A stretch of 64,000 nt of DNA from Geomonas anaerohicana. GTDB taxonomy: Bacteria > Desulfobacterota > Desulfuromonadia > Geobacterales > Geobacteraceae. Below, one piece after another: positions 1-9,420 of this stretch. A model generated the notes under the pieces. That model searched no databases. It was not told where the DNA came from and was given only the letters and a program-made list of their open reading frames with translations. The position numbers were made by a program, and so were the translations under genes. Positions within the stretch are counted from its first letter, which is position 1. Every line of letters starts with the position of its first letter. The stretch is from NCBI RefSeq assembly GCF_016458305.1, contig NZ_JAEMHL010000003.1, positions 248,001 through 312,000 on the forward strand. Direction: 5' to 3'.

Positions 1-1838
1 TCGAACTGATCAAGATACTCAGCCACCCAGGTGTTGGCCGCAAATTTCTCCCTGAGCTGCGCCGCTTTTTGGGAACTTCCCAAAATCAGGGCGTCACGGT
101 AATCCGCTGGACCCCATTCGCACTCGGTTTCCGGTTCAAGCAAGTGAATAGTGCGTTTGGCATCCTCCTTATACATGGCCCTCTCTGCGGCAGGCAATAA
201 CGCTAACGGCTTTTGTATTTGGGCGTAAAGCTTTCTGGCTGTGGCCAACGCTTCCCTTCTATCCTCCCACTGATCCAGTTCAGCCAACAAGGAGAACAAT
301 TGCTCGGTCTCTTGCCGCGCCTTCGCCGACTCCAGTTCGAGGAGCGTGTCATAGAGCTCCTCGAACAGAGGGTAATTCTGAAAATACTGCCGCAGGTCCT
401 GCACTATTTCCCAGCAACCTTCCACCTGTCCCTGTTGCACCTGCCGCTTCAGCCTGATGAATCTAAGCCACTGCTCCATGGCATCTTCGTCCGCAAGTTT
501 CCGAAGTCCCTTGTTGTGGCAGAGAACTGAAAACCACGCAGATATGGCACAGGCCCTTTGGTAGTCCGCCTCCTCCCCCTGGCGCGACAGCCAGAGCAGA
601 TTGTCGTAGCACTCCTCCCACCGTTCCTGCGCGGCGAGTGCCCGGAGTGTGTCGAGGCGTCGTTCCACCGCCCCTTGCTTCTGGCGACTCCGTTCCCGTG
701 CCATGAGGTCCCTGATGTGTTCGCCTCTCTCCTTGTCCCGCTCCAGAAGCTGCGTCAACAAGTCGAGCCTCTCGGTGCACTTCTCGCTGGACCCCAATCG
801 CTCCCAGAGCCTCTCGACTTCGGCTTCGGTCCTCCTCGCCTCAACCTGTCCTGCCAATTCGCGCGCCTTCTTGAAGTTTGGGTACAGGGAAAGGGCTTGC
901 TGAAGCAGGAACTGCGCTTCGCTGAGGTCGGTGCGGGCGAACGCCACCTCTGCCTGTTGCAGATAAGGCGCCGCTTCCTCCAGCATGGTCGCCTCTATCT
1001 CCTTTCTCAGGGTGGTATGGGTGGTCACGAAACCCTCTTTCTCATCTGCCAGCTTCAGAAGGTAATAGGCCTGTGACAGGTTGCCATCCTTGAAGGAAAT
1101 GTCGGCGTAGGCGTACAGGGAACCTTTCTCGAGATCCCGAGGCTCCCCCGATTCGAAGAGGGCCCTCGCCTCGGCAATCGAGCCGTTGCCGTAATAGGTC
1201 ATGGCGAGCAGTTCCCGGATGACCTTGTCCTTAAGCACATGCTTGGGCTGCGCCAGCAACACCTCGATAGCCCTTTGGTACGCTCCCATCTGATCAATCA
1301 ACATCCTGGCGGCTTTTATCAGGGTCGGCAAGTCCCGGGGGGACGTAATTTGAATGGCGGCCAGTAGTTCCTCCGCCTGAGGGTATTCGTACTGCTCAAG
1401 CAGAAGTTCGGCGTTTCTCAGGGCTTCCTGAGGCGAACCGCTGGCGGTCAGCTTTCTGGATTTTGCCCCCTTCGTCTCCATGCTCCTCGAGGAAGGTGCT
1501 GGGGCAGAGGGGATGCTGCCTACCGTGTCGAGCGCCTTCATCGAAAGTGTATTGAGGTCTGCATGGCAGGCGTCGATGGAGGGCAGGGTATTGTGCTTGA
1601 TGAGGATGATGTCCGCGTTGCAGGGATGAGGTGTCAGGTGGAAGGTCTCTCCGTAGGTCTCCAGAAGCACGTTTTGCAGCCGGTTTTTGATGTGGTAGCC
1701 ATACTCCCTGTCACTCTCGGGGAGCTGAAGGCAGGTGGGATTGACACGTTTGATCAGCGATATCAGTTCGGTTGAGGACGGAATCCGCGCCGACTTGAGC
1801 ACGCTCTCCGCCGCTTTGACATGTAGTTGCCAACTCAT
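1..1838 (-). CDS. TPR-like repeat protein, cut by left window edge
   Basis: The minus-strand frame stays open from an ATG at 1838 to the window edge, giving at least 612 codons; the stop lies outside the window. A strong Shine-Dalgarno (AAGGAGG, 1844-1850) precedes the ATG. The protein starts MSWQLHVKAAESVLKSAR. After about residue 140 it is almost entirely helical, with Ala/Leu/Tyr-rich segments such as EALRNAELLLEQYEYPQAEELL and SEAQFLLQQALSLYPNFKKA that look like degenerate TPR units, and a Glu/Arg-rich coiled-coil-like stretch near residues 350-420. No signal peptide or membrane segment is visible, so it is probably cytoplasmic. TPR proteins usually hold protein complexes together. No specific function can be assigned; relatives next to DnaK-like or von Willebrand proteins are one possibility that cannot be tested here. 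Confidence 0.8.
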   Translation of the reverse strand, partial: MSWQLHVKAAESVLKSARIPSSTELISLIKRVNPTCLQLPESDREYGYHIKNRLQNVLLETYGETFHLTPHPCNADIILIKHNTLPSIDACHADLNTLSMKALDTVGSIPSAPAPSSRSMETKGAKSRKLTASGSPQEALRNAELLLEQYEYPQAEELLAAIQITSPRDLPTLIKAARMLIDQMGAYQRAIEVLLAQPKHVLKDKVIRELLAMTYYGNGSIAEARALFESGEPRDLEKGSLYAYADISFKDGNLSQAYYLLKLADEKEGFVTTHTTLRKEIEATMLEEAAPYLQQAEVAFARTDLSEAQFLLQQALSLYPNFKKARELAGQVEARRTEAEVERLWERLGSSEKCTERLDLLTQLLERDKERGEHIRDLMARERSRQKQGAVERRLDTLRALAAQERWEECYDNLLWLSRQGEEADYQRACAISAWFSVLCHNKGLRKLADEDAMEQWLRFIRLKRQVQQGQVEGCWEIVQDLRQYFQNYPLFEELYDTLLELESAKARQETEQLFSLLAELDQWEDRREALATARKLYAQIQKPLALLPAAERAMYKEDAKRTIHLLEPETECEWGPADYRDALILGSSQKAAQLREKFAANTWVAEYLDQF

Positions 1839-2059
1839 AACCACCTCCTTGACTGAATTAGAAAAAACTTAATTGTAGTAGATCTTCCTCCCCGTGCAAG
1901 CAAACTCTGTTGCAACATTCCACGACAAGGTCATCTCGTTTTCCCTCCTTGTTTTCTGAGGCTGTTGGCGTTATCTTTGCGGATCTGACCGGCTCCCGCC
2001 GGAGAATGTGTGGACGAGCCACATGCTGCGATTCCGACTCTGAGAGGTAGCCCCGTCCA

Positions 2060-3397
2060 GTGACCAACCACGTTCCGCGCCTGCTGAAACTGGCAGGCCC
2101 CATGATACTTTCCACCTCTGCCATCACCCTGATGCAGATCGTGGACGCCATCGTCCTGTCCAGGCATTCCAGCGCTGCGGTGGCGGCCATCGGCCCCGCC
2201 GGGCTGGCGGTAATCCTGTTCCAGGGCTTTCTCTTCGGCACCGCCGGTTATGCCGGCACCTTCGTGGCCCACAACCACGGCCGCGGCGACGCGGCCGGCG
2301 TGCGCAAATCCGCCTGGCTCGGCATCCATACCTCGCTCGCTTCCGGCATTCTCGCCCTGGCGGTGGCCTGGCCCATCGGCCAGCTCTTCCGGCTGGCGGG
2401 GCACACGCCCGACGTCGCCGCCGACGAGATCGGCTACTTCACCATCTGCATGGCCGGTTCGCTTTTCCCGGTGCTTGGTTCCGCGCTGGCCGGCTGGCTC
2501 TCCGGCATCGGGCGCCCGGCCATCGTCACCGCGGTGACCTTTTTCTCCTTCGTGATTAACGCCTTGTTGGCCTGGGGACTTGTGCTGGGCGCCTGGGGCT
2601 TCCCGCGCCTGGGCATCACCGGCGCCGCGCTCGCCACCGTCTCCGCCCAGGCCGTTGCTGCCATCCTCTACGCCGCCATCTTCGTCGTCGGCCGGGGCTG
2701 CTCCGACCGTAGCGCCCGGCGCCTGGACCGGGTCGAACTCGCCCGCTTCCTGAAACTCGCCATGCCCATGGGGCTGCGCATCAGCGGCGAACTGCTCGCC
2801 TGGACCCTGTTCCTGGTGGTGCTCGGGCGGCTGGGGACGGTGGAACTGGCCGCCTCCAGCATCGCTTTCCGGATCAACGGCCTGGCGTTCTTCCCAGCGC
2901 TGGGCCTGGGCCAGGCGGCAGGCATACTGGTGGGACACGCCCGCGGGGCAGGAGAGGACGACGAGGTCCCGGCCATCGCCTCACAGTCGCTGCTGGTGTG
3001 CGAGGTCTGGATGCTGATCATGGCCGTGCTGTTCGCCACCTGCTCGGCTCCGCTCATCTCCGTGTTCGCCGGTCACGGCCCCGAGAGCGTTCGCATCATC
3101 GAGACCGGCTCTATCATCATGAAGTTCGTCGCTTTCTACTGCCTGTTCGACGCCGCCAACGTGATGACCGGGTGCGTGCTCTCCTCCGCCGGCGACACCA
3201 ACTGGGTCGCCCGCACCTTCGTCTACTCCTCCGCGGGGTTCCTGCTACTTCTGTGGTTGATCGACAGCTTCATGCCGGGCCTGGTCGCCGAATGGACGCT
3301 TGGCACCTGCTTCGTCCTCTTTACCGCCGTCGTCTGGTCGCTGCGCTTTCGCTCCGGCGCCTGGAGAGCGATCCGAGTGCTGCACGACTCACCCTGA
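2060..3397 (+). CDS. MATE family multidrug/cation antiporter
   Basis: A 445-residue polytopic membrane protein with a GTG start at 2060 and a GAGAGG-type ribosome site just upstream. The N-terminal region (AGPMILSTSAITLMQIVDAI) and the repeated two-half arrangement of about twelve hydrophobic helices match the NorM/DinF-type MATE fold. MATE proteins export cationic drugs or metabolites in exchange for Na+ or H+. Length is normal for the family (about 440-460). It stands alone, divergent from the TPR-like gene and followed by a terminator. The substrate cannot be inferred. Confidence 0.85.
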   Translation: MTNHVPRLLKLAGPMILSTSAITLMQIVDAIVLSRHSSAAVAAIGPAGLAVILFQGFLFGTAGYAGTFVAHNHGRGDAAGVRKSAWLGIHTSLASGILALAVAWPIGQLFRLAGHTPDVAADEIGYFTICMAGSLFPVLGSALAGWLSGIGRPAIVTAVTFFSFVINALLAWGLVLGAWGFPRLGITGAALATVSAQAVAAILYAAIFVVGRGCSDRSARRLDRVELARFLKLAMPMGLRISGELLAWTLFLVVLGRLGTVELAASSIAFRINGLAFFPALGLGQAAGILVGHARGAGEDDEVPAIASQSLLVCEVWMLIMAVLFATCSAPLISVFAGHGPESVRIIETGSIIMKFVAFYCLFDAANVMTGCVLSSAGDTNWVARTFVYSSAGFLLLLWLIDSFMPGLVAEWTLGTCFVLFTAVVWSLRFRSGAWRAIRVLHDSP

Positions 3398-3500
3398 AGC
3401 TGCCACGGATAGTCAACGACATTCCCCACTGACTCTGCTGTAGTATTGTCTTCTGTCACTACGCCGCACGTTCACTCAATCACTATTTTTCCCTTCAGAG

Positions 3501-3538
3501 AGGCACCACCGCTGCTAGTGTGGTGCCTTTATTTTTTG
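3501..3538 (+). terminator. Rho-independent terminator after MATE gene
   Basis: A 9-bp stem (AGGCACCAC / GTGGTGCCT, 3501-3509 with 3520-3528) is followed by TTATTTTTTG. It ends the MATE transcript and separates it from the cysteine genes. The rest of 3398-3750 holds only the promoter listed next and unremarkable A/T-rich sequence. Confidence 0.85.
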
Positions 3539-3643
3539 TTCATAATCAAGCTGTTACAGTGCCTGGTGTTGTCCTGTTGCCAGAGGCGTTAACAAGGTAA
3601 TACAAAAACCTACTGATAAGCTGTGCAATTAAGATAAATTTTC

Positions 3644-3672
3644 TTGACTGCTTTGGTTGAATAAGCTACAAC
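3644..3672 (+). promoter_or_regulatory. sigma70-like promoter for cysH
   Basis: TTGACT (3644-3649), a 17-bp spacer, then TACAAC (3667-3672). It lies about 80 bp upstream of the cysH start and in front of the whole cysHDN run. No obvious riboswitch or CysB-like inverted repeat was recognised in the leader. Confidence 0.55.
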
Positions 3673-3751
3673 GTCACACAAGCTTGGATCCGGGGTTTTA
3701 TCTACCGACTACCGATCGCGCAATCGAACCATACCTTGAAAGGACGCACCC

Positions 3752-4444
3752 ATGAACGCTGTGCCTGCAGTTCCCGCCAACGCAACCGCCCAGGATATCC
3801 TTCGTCTCGGTCTCGAAGCAGCCCAAGGCCCGGTGAAACTGGCCTGCTCCTTCTCTCTGGAGGATGTCGCCATCATTGAACTGGCCAAGGAGGCCGGTCT
3901 GGAGATCGGCATTTTCGCGCTCGATACCGGCAGGCTCAACGAGGAAACCTACGAGGTGGCCGACGCCCTCACCGAACGCTACCGGATCCAGATCGACTGG
4001 TACTTCCCGAAGCACGAGGCGGTGGAGAAGCTGGAGCGCGAGAAGGGACTGTTCTCCTTCCGGGAATCGCTGGACAACCGCCACGAGTGCTGCCACATCC
4101 GCAAGGTGGAACCGCTGGGGCGGGCGCTGCAAGGCCTCGCCGGATGGATCACCGGCATGCGCCGCGAGCACAACGTCACCCGCACCGATCTTAAGGCGAT
4201 CGAACTGGACCAGTTGAACGGCGGCATCCTCAAACTGAACCCGCTGCTGGACTGGAACGAGGCACAGCTTATGGAATTCGTCCAGCAACGCCGCCTGCCG
4301 CAGAACCGCCTCCTGAAGCAGGGCTACCGCTCCATCGGCTGCGCCCCGTGTACCAGGGCGGTCCAGCCGGGCGAGGATGCCCGCGCCGGACGGTGGTGGT
4401 GGGAGAACCCTGAGCACAAGGAGTGCGGTCTGCACCGCAGGTAA
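3752..4444 (+). CDS. cysH: Thioredoxin-dependent adenylylsulfate (APS) reductase
   Basis: A 230-residue PAPS/APS-reductase family protein. It reduces adenylylsulfate to sulfite in assimilatory sulfate reduction. The iron-sulfur cysteines of the APS-type enzyme are present: Cys113-Cys114 (ECCHIRK) and Cys197/Cys200 (GCAPC); the C-terminal catalytic Cys225 sits in ECGLH. PAPS-specific enzymes lack the CC...CxxC set, so APS is the likely substrate (inference from family knowledge). The ATG is preceded by GAAAGGA. It is the first gene of cysH-cysD-cysN. Confidence 0.93.
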   Translation: MNAVPAVPANATAQDILRLGLEAAQGPVKLACSFSLEDVAIIELAKEAGLEIGIFALDTGRLNEETYEVADALTERYRIQIDWYFPKHEAVEKLEREKGLFSFRESLDNRHECCHIRKVEPLGRALQGLAGWITGMRREHNVTRTDLKAIELDQLNGGILKLNPLLDWNEAQLMEFVQQRRLPQNRLLKQGYRSIGCAPCTRAVQPGEDARAGRWWWENPEHKECGLHRR

Positions 4445-4513
4445 CAGGGGAGAGGACGATGCGCCCGGTGCTGATACGGCTCCGGCACACGAAGATCGAT
4501 ACGGGATAAAGCC

Positions 4514-5419
4514 ATGAAGAAAAATCTGACCCATCTGCAGCAACTCGAAGCCGAAAGCATCCACATCATCCGCGAGGTGGTGGCCGAGTTCGACAACCCG
4601 GTGATGCTCTATTCCATCGGCAAGGACTCCGCCGTCATGCTGCACCTGGCCCGCAAGGCCTTCTACCCGGCCCCGCCGCCGTTTCCGCTGTTGCACGTGG
4701 ACACCACCTGGAAGTTCCGCGACATGATCGAGTTTCGCGGCCGCATGGCCAAGGAGTCCGGCATGGAACTGCTGGTGCACGTGAACGAGGACGGGGTGAA
4801 AAAGGGAGTCTCTCCCTTCACCCACGGCTCGGCGCTCTACACCGACGTGATGAAGACCGAGGGACTCAAGCAGGCGCTGGACAAGTACAAGTTCGATGCG
4901 GCCTTCGGCGGCGCGCGCCGCGACGAGGAGAAATCCCGCGCCAAGGAGCGCATCTTCTCCTTCCGTAGCGCCAACCACCGCTGGGATCCGAAGAACCAGC
5001 GCCCCGAGCTCTGGAGCCTGTACAACACCCGCATCAAGCCCGGCGAGAGCATCCGCGTTTTCCCGCTCTCCAACTGGACCGAGCTGGACATCTGGCAGTA
5101 CATCCACCTGGAAGAGATTCCCATCGTGCCCCTGTACTTCTCCGCGGTGCGTCCGGTGGTCGAGCGCGACGGCATGCTGATCATGGTCGATGACGACCGG
5201 CTGGAGCTGAAGCCGGGTGAGAAGGTCGAGTACAAGTCGGTCCGCTTCCGCACCCTGGGCTGCTACCCGCTCACCGGCGCTGTCGAGTCCGAGGCCGACA
5301 CGCTCCCCGATATCATCCAGGAAATGCTGCTCACCCGCACCTCCGAGCGCCAGGGGCGCCTGATCGACCATGACCAGGCCGGTTCGATGGAGAAGAAGAA
5401 ACAGGAAGGGTACTTCTAA
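4514..5419 (+). CDS. cysD: Sulfate adenylyltransferase subunit 2
   Basis: A 301-residue CysD with the PP-loop SIGKDS at residues 34-39 and the C-terminal [15 protein letters not shown] that is typical of the subunit. It makes APS from sulfate and ATP, with GTP hydrolysis by CysN driving the reaction. Length matches E. coli CysD (302). It follows cysH after 69 bp. Its TAA stop (5417-5419) shares its last base with the cysN ATG, indicating translational coupling of the two subunits. Confidence 0.96.
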   Translation: MKKNLTHLQQLEAESIHIIREVVAEFDNPVMLYSIGKDSAVMLHLARKAFYPAPPPFPLLHVDTTWKFRDMIEFRGRMAKESGMELLVHVNEDGVKKGVSPFTHGSALYTDVMKTEGLKQALDKYKFDAAFGGARRDEEKSRAKERIFSFRSANHRWDPKNQRPELWSLYNTRIKPGESIRVFPLSNWTELDIWQYIHLEEIPIVPLYFSAVRPVVERDGMLIMVDDDRLELKPGEKVEYKSVRFRTLGCYPLTGAVESEADTLPDIIQEMLLTRTSERQGRLIDHDQAGSMEKKKQEGYF

Positions 5420-7071
5420 TGGCACATCAATCAGAACTGATCGAGAAAGATATCCTTGCCTACCTGAAGAGCCAGGAGGAGAAGTCGCTGCTCCGTTTCA
5501 TCACCTGCGGCAGCGTGGACGACGGCAAGAGCACCCTGATCGGGCGCCTGTTGTGGGATTCGAAGATGGTCTTCGAGGACCAGTTGGCTGCGCTCGAGGC
5601 CGACAGCAAGAAGGTCGGCACCCAGGGGGGCGCCATCGACTACGCGCTGCTTCTGGACGGCCTGCAGGCGGAAAGGGAGCAGGGCATTACCATCGACGTC
5701 GCCTACCGCTTCTTCTCCACCGACCGCAGAAAGTTCATCGTCGCCGACACCCCGGGGCACGAGCAGTACACCCGCAACATGGTGACCGGTGCCTCGACCG
5801 CCAAGGTCGCCGTGATCCTGGTGGACGCACGCAAGGGGCTCTTGACCCAGACCCGCCGCCACAGCTTCCTGGTCTCGCTGGTGGGTATCAAGCACATCGT
5901 CCTGGCCATCAACAAGATGGACCTGATCGGTTACGACGAGGAGAAGTTCCGCGCCATCGAGGCGGACTATCGTGAGTTTGCCGCGCCGCTGGGCTTTACC
6001 AGCATCACCGCGCTCCCCATTTCCGCGTTGAACGGCGACAACATCATCGAGAAGAGCAGCGAGACCCCGTGGTACCAGGGGCCGCCCCTGATGCACTTCC
6101 TGGAGACTGTGCAGGTCGAGGATGACCGTGACCGGCAGCCTTTCCGTCTCCCGGTGCAGTGGGTGAACCGTCCCAACCTGGATTTCCGCGGCTTCTGCGG
6201 TACCGTCGCCTCCGGCACCGTCCGCCCCGGCGACGAGATCAGGGTCGCCTCCTCGGGCCAGATCAGCAAGGTCGCCCGGATCGTCACCTTCAACGGCGAC
6301 CTCGACGAGGCGGTGGCAGGGCAGGCGGTCACGCTCACCCTGGAAGACGAGATCGACATCAGCCGCGGCGACATGCTCACCCGTCCCGAGGCGCCGCCGC
6401 TCTACACCAGGCATCCCGAGGCGCACCTGGTCTGGATGCACGACGAGCCGCTGCAGCCCGGGCAGCTCTACCTGGTCAAGACCGCCACCGGTGTGACCCC
6501 GGGGCGCGTGACCGCGGTGCAGTACGCGGTGGACGTGAACACACTGGAGCAGAAACAGGTCAGCACGCTGGGACTGAACGAGATCGGCCTGGCGCGTATC
6601 GAGCTGGACCGTCCGGTCTCCTTCGACCCCTACGGCGCCAACCGCGATACCGGCAGTTTCATCCTCATCGACCGTTTCACCAATGCGACGGTGGCGGCAG
6701 GAATGGTGTTGAACGCTCCCGACGAGTCGCAGCGGGCGCATCTCTCCGCAGGGGAGAGCAACCCCTGGGCCCCGCGGCACATCACCCTCGACGCCGTGGC
6801 CGCGACCAATCTCAATGTCGTTGACCTCACCGAGGAGAAGGGGCTCTTCATCCTCGAACTGGCCCAGAGCATCCACGACTACCTGGGCAAGGGGAACCGC
6901 ATCCTGATCCGACTGCGCGATCTCTCCCAACTGGAACCGGTGGCCCAACTGGCCTACGAGCATGAACTCGCTTTCGAGTTCGACCGAAACGGCGACGGCG
7001 TGAGCATCCTGCTCTTCAAGCGCGGTAGTACCCCGCTGAAAGGGTACGGCGACGACGGCACCGGCATCTAG
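5419..7071 (+). CDS. cysN: Sulfate adenylyltransferase subunit 1 (GTPase)
   Basis: A 550-residue elongation-factor-like GTPase. G1 is GSVDDGKST (residues 31-39), G3 is DTPGHEQY and G4 is NKMD. The protein ends after the beta-barrel domains plus about 120 extra residues. No APS-kinase (CysC) P-loop is present, so this is not a CysNC fusion, which agrees with an APS-type CysH that needs no PAPS. The N-terminus overlaps cysD by one base. The unit ends at the hairpin at 7086. Confidence 0.94.
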   Translation: MAHQSELIEKDILAYLKSQEEKSLLRFITCGSVDDGKSTLIGRLLWDSKMVFEDQLAALEADSKKVGTQGGAIDYALLLDGLQAEREQGITIDVAYRFFSTDRRKFIVADTPGHEQYTRNMVTGASTAKVAVILVDARKGLLTQTRRHSFLVSLVGIKHIVLAINKMDLIGYDEEKFRAIEADYREFAAPLGFTSITALPISALNGDNIIEKSSETPWYQGPPLMHFLETVQVEDDRDRQPFRLPVQWVNRPNLDFRGFCGTVASGTVRPGDEIRVASSGQISKVARIVTFNGDLDEAVAGQAVTLTLEDEIDISRGDMLTRPEAPPLYTRHPEAHLVWMHDEPLQPGQLYLVKTATGVTPGRVTAVQYAVDVNTLEQKQVSTLGLNEIGLARIELDRPVSFDPYGANRDTGSFILIDRFTNATVAAGMVLNAPDESQRAHLSAGESNPWAPRHITLDAVAATNLNVVDLTEEKGLFILELAQSIHDYLGKGNRILIRLRDLSQLEPVAQLAYEHELAFEFDRNGDGVSILLFKRGSTPLKGYGDDGTGI

Positions 7072-7085
7072 CGACGCCAACGAAG

Positions 7086-7122
7086 AGGCCAAGGCGGCAA
7101 AACATTGCCCCTTGGCCTTTTT
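7086..7122 (+). terminator. Terminator of the cysHDN operon
   Basis: The stem AGGCCAAGG / CCTTGGCCT (7086-7094 with 7110-7118), extended by an inner GGCA/TGCC-type pairing, is followed by TTTTT. It lies 15 bp after the cysN stop. Confidence 0.85.
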
Positions 7123-7137
7123 GGGTTTAACATCCAG

Positions 7138-7167
7138 CAGTCCGACCCGTCCGAACAGTCCGACCAC
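7138..7167. repeat. GTCCGAC-type short repeat cluster (R6)
   Basis: Three spaced copies of a CCGAC/CCGAA unit (CAGTCCGACCCGTCCGAACAG, then TCCGACC) sit between the cys terminator and the ribosome site of the next gene. A second, longer cluster of the same motif is at 22674-22713. Confidence 0.6.
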
Positions 7168-7183
7168 GTTCACGGAGGCTACC

Positions 7184-8323
7184 ATGACGCCCATCTATCT
7201 CGACTACAACGCAACCACGCCGGTCGACCCGGCGGTGGTGGACGAGCTCCTTCCGTTTCTCACCACCCACTTCGGCAACCCTTCCAGCAACCACCCTTAC
7301 GGCAGGACCGGCAAAGAGGCGGTGGAACTGGCGCGGGGGAGGGTGGCGGCGGCGCTTGGCTGCACCCCCGGCGAGGTGATCTTCACCAGCGGCGGGACCG
7401 AGTCCGACAACCAGGCGCTGATCGGCACCGCTTTCGCCAACCGGGAGCGCGGTAACCACATCATCACCTCCGCCGTAGAGCACCCGGCGGTGCTCAAACC
7501 GCTGCGCTGGCTCGAGGAGCAGGGCTTTGCCGTGACCTACCTGCCGGTGGACGGCGCGGGGATGGTCGATCCCGACCAGGTCCGCCGGGCCATCACCGCC
7601 CAGACCATCCTGGTCAGCATCATGCACGCCAATAACGAGGTCGGCTCGATCCAGCCCCTCTCCGAGATCAGCACCATTACCAGGGAGCGCGGGGTCCTTT
7701 TGCACAGCGACGCGGCGCAGTCGGTAGGGAAGGTGCCGACCCTGGTGGCCCAGCTCGGGGTGGACCTGCTCACCGTTGCCGGTCACAAGCTCTACGCCCC
7801 CAAAGGCGTCGGCGCCCTCTACATCCGAAACGGCGTGCGCGTGGCGCCCTACCTGCACGGCGCAGGACACGAGGGGGGCTTGCGGGCGGGAACGGAAAAC
7901 GTCCCCTACATGGCGGCCCTCGGCAAGGCCATGCAACTGGCAGCGGAGCGAATCGCCGCGGGCGAGCCGGTCAAGATAGCGACCCTGCGGGATCGCCTGC
8001 ACGCGCAATTGCAGGAACTGGCGGGGGGGGTGGCCCTGAACGGGCCGGAAAAGGAGCGCCTGCCCAACACGCTGAACGTGAGCTTCGAAGGTGTGGTGGG
8101 AGCGGACCTCCTGGCTCGTCTTCCGGAGATCGCGGCCTCCACCGGTTCCGCCTGCCACGACGGCAAGGCCGAGCTTTCCGGAGTGCTGAAGGCGATGGGC
8201 CTTTCCCGGGCGCAGGGCTTCGGTGCGGTGCGCCTGAGTCTCGGCCGCCTTTCCACCGCAGAGGAAATGGACCGTGCCGCCGCTCTCATCGCCGCCAAGG
8301 TGAAGGAGATCCGCGCCTCGTGA
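7184..8323 (+). CDS. Cysteine desulfurase, NifS/IscS-like class V aminotransferase
   Basis: A 379-residue PLP enzyme that takes sulfur from cysteine as an enzyme-bound persulfide for iron-sulfur or other sulfur transfer. The start at 7184 (MTPIYLDYNATTPVDP) is chosen over an in-frame ATG at 7112 because GGAGG lies just before it and 7112 falls inside the preceding terminator. The PLP lysine is Lys202 in AGHKLYAP, and the persulfide cysteine is Cys324 in STGSACHDG. No iscU, iscR or nifU lies beside it; its neighbours are sulfate assimilation and a GNAT enzyme. The specific acceptor is unknown, so no symbol is given. Confidence 0.92.
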   Translation: MTPIYLDYNATTPVDPAVVDELLPFLTTHFGNPSSNHPYGRTGKEAVELARGRVAAALGCTPGEVIFTSGGTESDNQALIGTAFANRERGNHIITSAVEHPAVLKPLRWLEEQGFAVTYLPVDGAGMVDPDQVRRAITAQTILVSIMHANNEVGSIQPLSEISTITRERGVLLHSDAAQSVGKVPTLVAQLGVDLLTVAGHKLYAPKGVGALYIRNGVRVAPYLHGAGHEGGLRAGTENVPYMAALGKAMQLAAERIAAGEPVKIATLRDRLHAQLQELAGGVALNGPEKERLPNTLNVSFEGVVGADLLARLPEIAASTGSACHDGKAELSGVLKAMGLSRAQGFGAVRLSLGRLSTAEEMDRAAALIAAKVKEIRAS

Positions 8324-8784
8324 ACATTACCCGGGCCGACCGCAACGATGCCGCCGAAATCCTGGCGCTGCAAAAGACGGCCTACGTGAGCGAGGCCGCC
8401 ATCTACCAGGACTGGGCCATCCCGCCGCTCACCCAGACACTGGAGGCGCTGACCGACAGCTTCTCTGTCAACACGGTCCTCAAGGCAGTCGAGGACGGCA
8501 GGATCGTGGGGTCGGTAAACGGGAGGATGAGCAAGGGGCGCTGCCTCATCGGCCGCCTGATGGTGCACCCGGAAAGGCAGGGGAGGGGGATCGGTGCGGC
8601 CCTGATGCGGGCCATCGAGGGCGCCTTTCCCGAAGCCTCCTGTTACCGACTCTTCACCGGCGAGAAGAGCGACAGCAACATCCGCCTGTACCGCAACCTC
8701 GGGTATGAGATTTTTGCAAGGAAGGAAGTGCCCGGCAGCTTCGCCATTGTCTTCATGGAAAAGCCGGCCGGGCACCTGTCTTAG
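8320..8784 (+). CDS. GNAT family N-acetyltransferase
   Basis: A 154-residue GNAT protein with a GTG start at 8320 that overlaps the TGA of the desulfurase gene by four bases, so it is probably translationally coupled. The acetyl-CoA binding signature is V-HPERQGRGIGAAL at about residues 85-98, followed by a typical YxNLGYE strand near the C-terminus. GNAT enzymes acetylate amines of small molecules or proteins. The substrate is unknown. Confidence 0.85.
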   Translation: MNITRADRNDAAEILALQKTAYVSEAAIYQDWAIPPLTQTLEALTDSFSVNTVLKAVEDGRIVGSVNGRMSKGRCLIGRLMVHPERQGRGIGAALMRAIEGAFPEASCYRLFTGEKSDSNIRLYRNLGYEIFARKEVPGSFAIVFMEKPAGHLS

Positions 8785-8790
8785 CGCCAA

Positions 8791-9282
8791 TTAGGCTAAC
8801 TGGGTGAGGTAGGCGTCCCTGGTCAGCCAGAGTTCTTCCATCCGGTACATGTGCCAGTGATCGTGCATGAGGATGTGCCTGGTGAGGATGTAGAGGGAAT
8901 ACGCCTCGTATTCGGGGTGGGTCCCCGTCCTGCACCACGTTTTTTCGTCGAGTCCCTTCAGCAGTTCCAGCTGCTTCATCCTGAAGCCGGCGAACTGCTG
9001 CAAAGCCTCCGTCATTTCCAGCCGCACCGGTGTGTCCGGTTCCTCTTCCCCTTGTCCCGGAAGGTACGGGATGAACTCGGGATGCTCTTCCTTCAGAAAA
9101 CGTTCGATCCGCTGCAGCAGCATGGGCTGCACCCCTGCCAGGTGGCTCACGTGCTCGGTTATGGTCCAGAAACCGTTGCCTCTTCTGAGATCCAGCTTCT
9201 GCTCGGGAATGCTCTCCACCAACTGCGACAAGATGCTGGGAGTCCGTTTCAGTGAATCGAGCAGATCGGGAATGTCGCGCAT
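8791..9282 (-). CDS. DinB/YfiT-like putative metal-dependent hydrolase
   Basis: A 163-residue protein with a DinB four-helix-bundle pattern. The candidate metal triad is His44/His47 (TEHVSHL) with His136, His140 and His144 (HILMHDHWHMYR). The start has GGAGGA upstream. DinB-fold proteins include thiol-dependent transferases that use glutathione, bacillithiol or mycothiol. The gene is convergent with the GNAT gene (6 bp apart). The substrate is not inferable. Confidence 0.75.
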   Translation of the reverse strand: MRDIPDLLDSLKRTPSILSQLVESIPEQKLDLRRGNGFWTITEHVSHLAGVQPMLLQRIERFLKEEHPEFIPYLPGQGEEEPDTPVRLEMTEALQQFAGFRMKQLELLKGLDEKTWCRTGTHPEYEAYSLYILTRHILMHDHWHMYRMEELWLTRDAYLTQLA

Positions 9283-9340
9283 TGCTTCCTCCTTTGTGCC
9301 TGGTCGGTATGCAGCCCTATGGGCGGAAGTGTCTAATTCA

Positions 9341-9369
9341 TTGACTTTGACTTGGAAAGGTACTAGATA
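9341..9369 (+). promoter_or_regulatory. sigma70-like promoter for the cytochrome c7 gene
   Basis: TTGACT (9341-9346), a 17-bp spacer, then TAGATA (9364-9369), about 50 bp before the cytochrome start. A second TTGACT overlaps at 9347, which gives a direct TTGACTTTGACTT repeat. Confidence 0.6.
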
Positions 9370-9420
9370 CTGTCGCTATGAGCAACTGTGTTGTGCAATG
9401 AGTTGATAGAGGAGACTGTG

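Noticed and set aside
213-1076. Plus-strand open frames in the first 1.1 kb
   Set aside because: They are short, overlap one another and oppose the long continuous minus-strand frame that has a strong ribosome site.
3679-3692. AAGCTTGGATCC (adjacent HindIII and BamHI sites), as in a cloning polylinker
   Set aside because: It lies inside a normal leader with native sequence on both sides and no other vector sequence; chance occurrence is the simplest reading.
7112-7183. Longer N-terminus for the cysteine desulfurase, starting at 7112
   Set aside because: The start would lie within the cys terminator and lacks a ribosome site; 7184 has GGAGG and begins the conserved IYLDYNATTPV.
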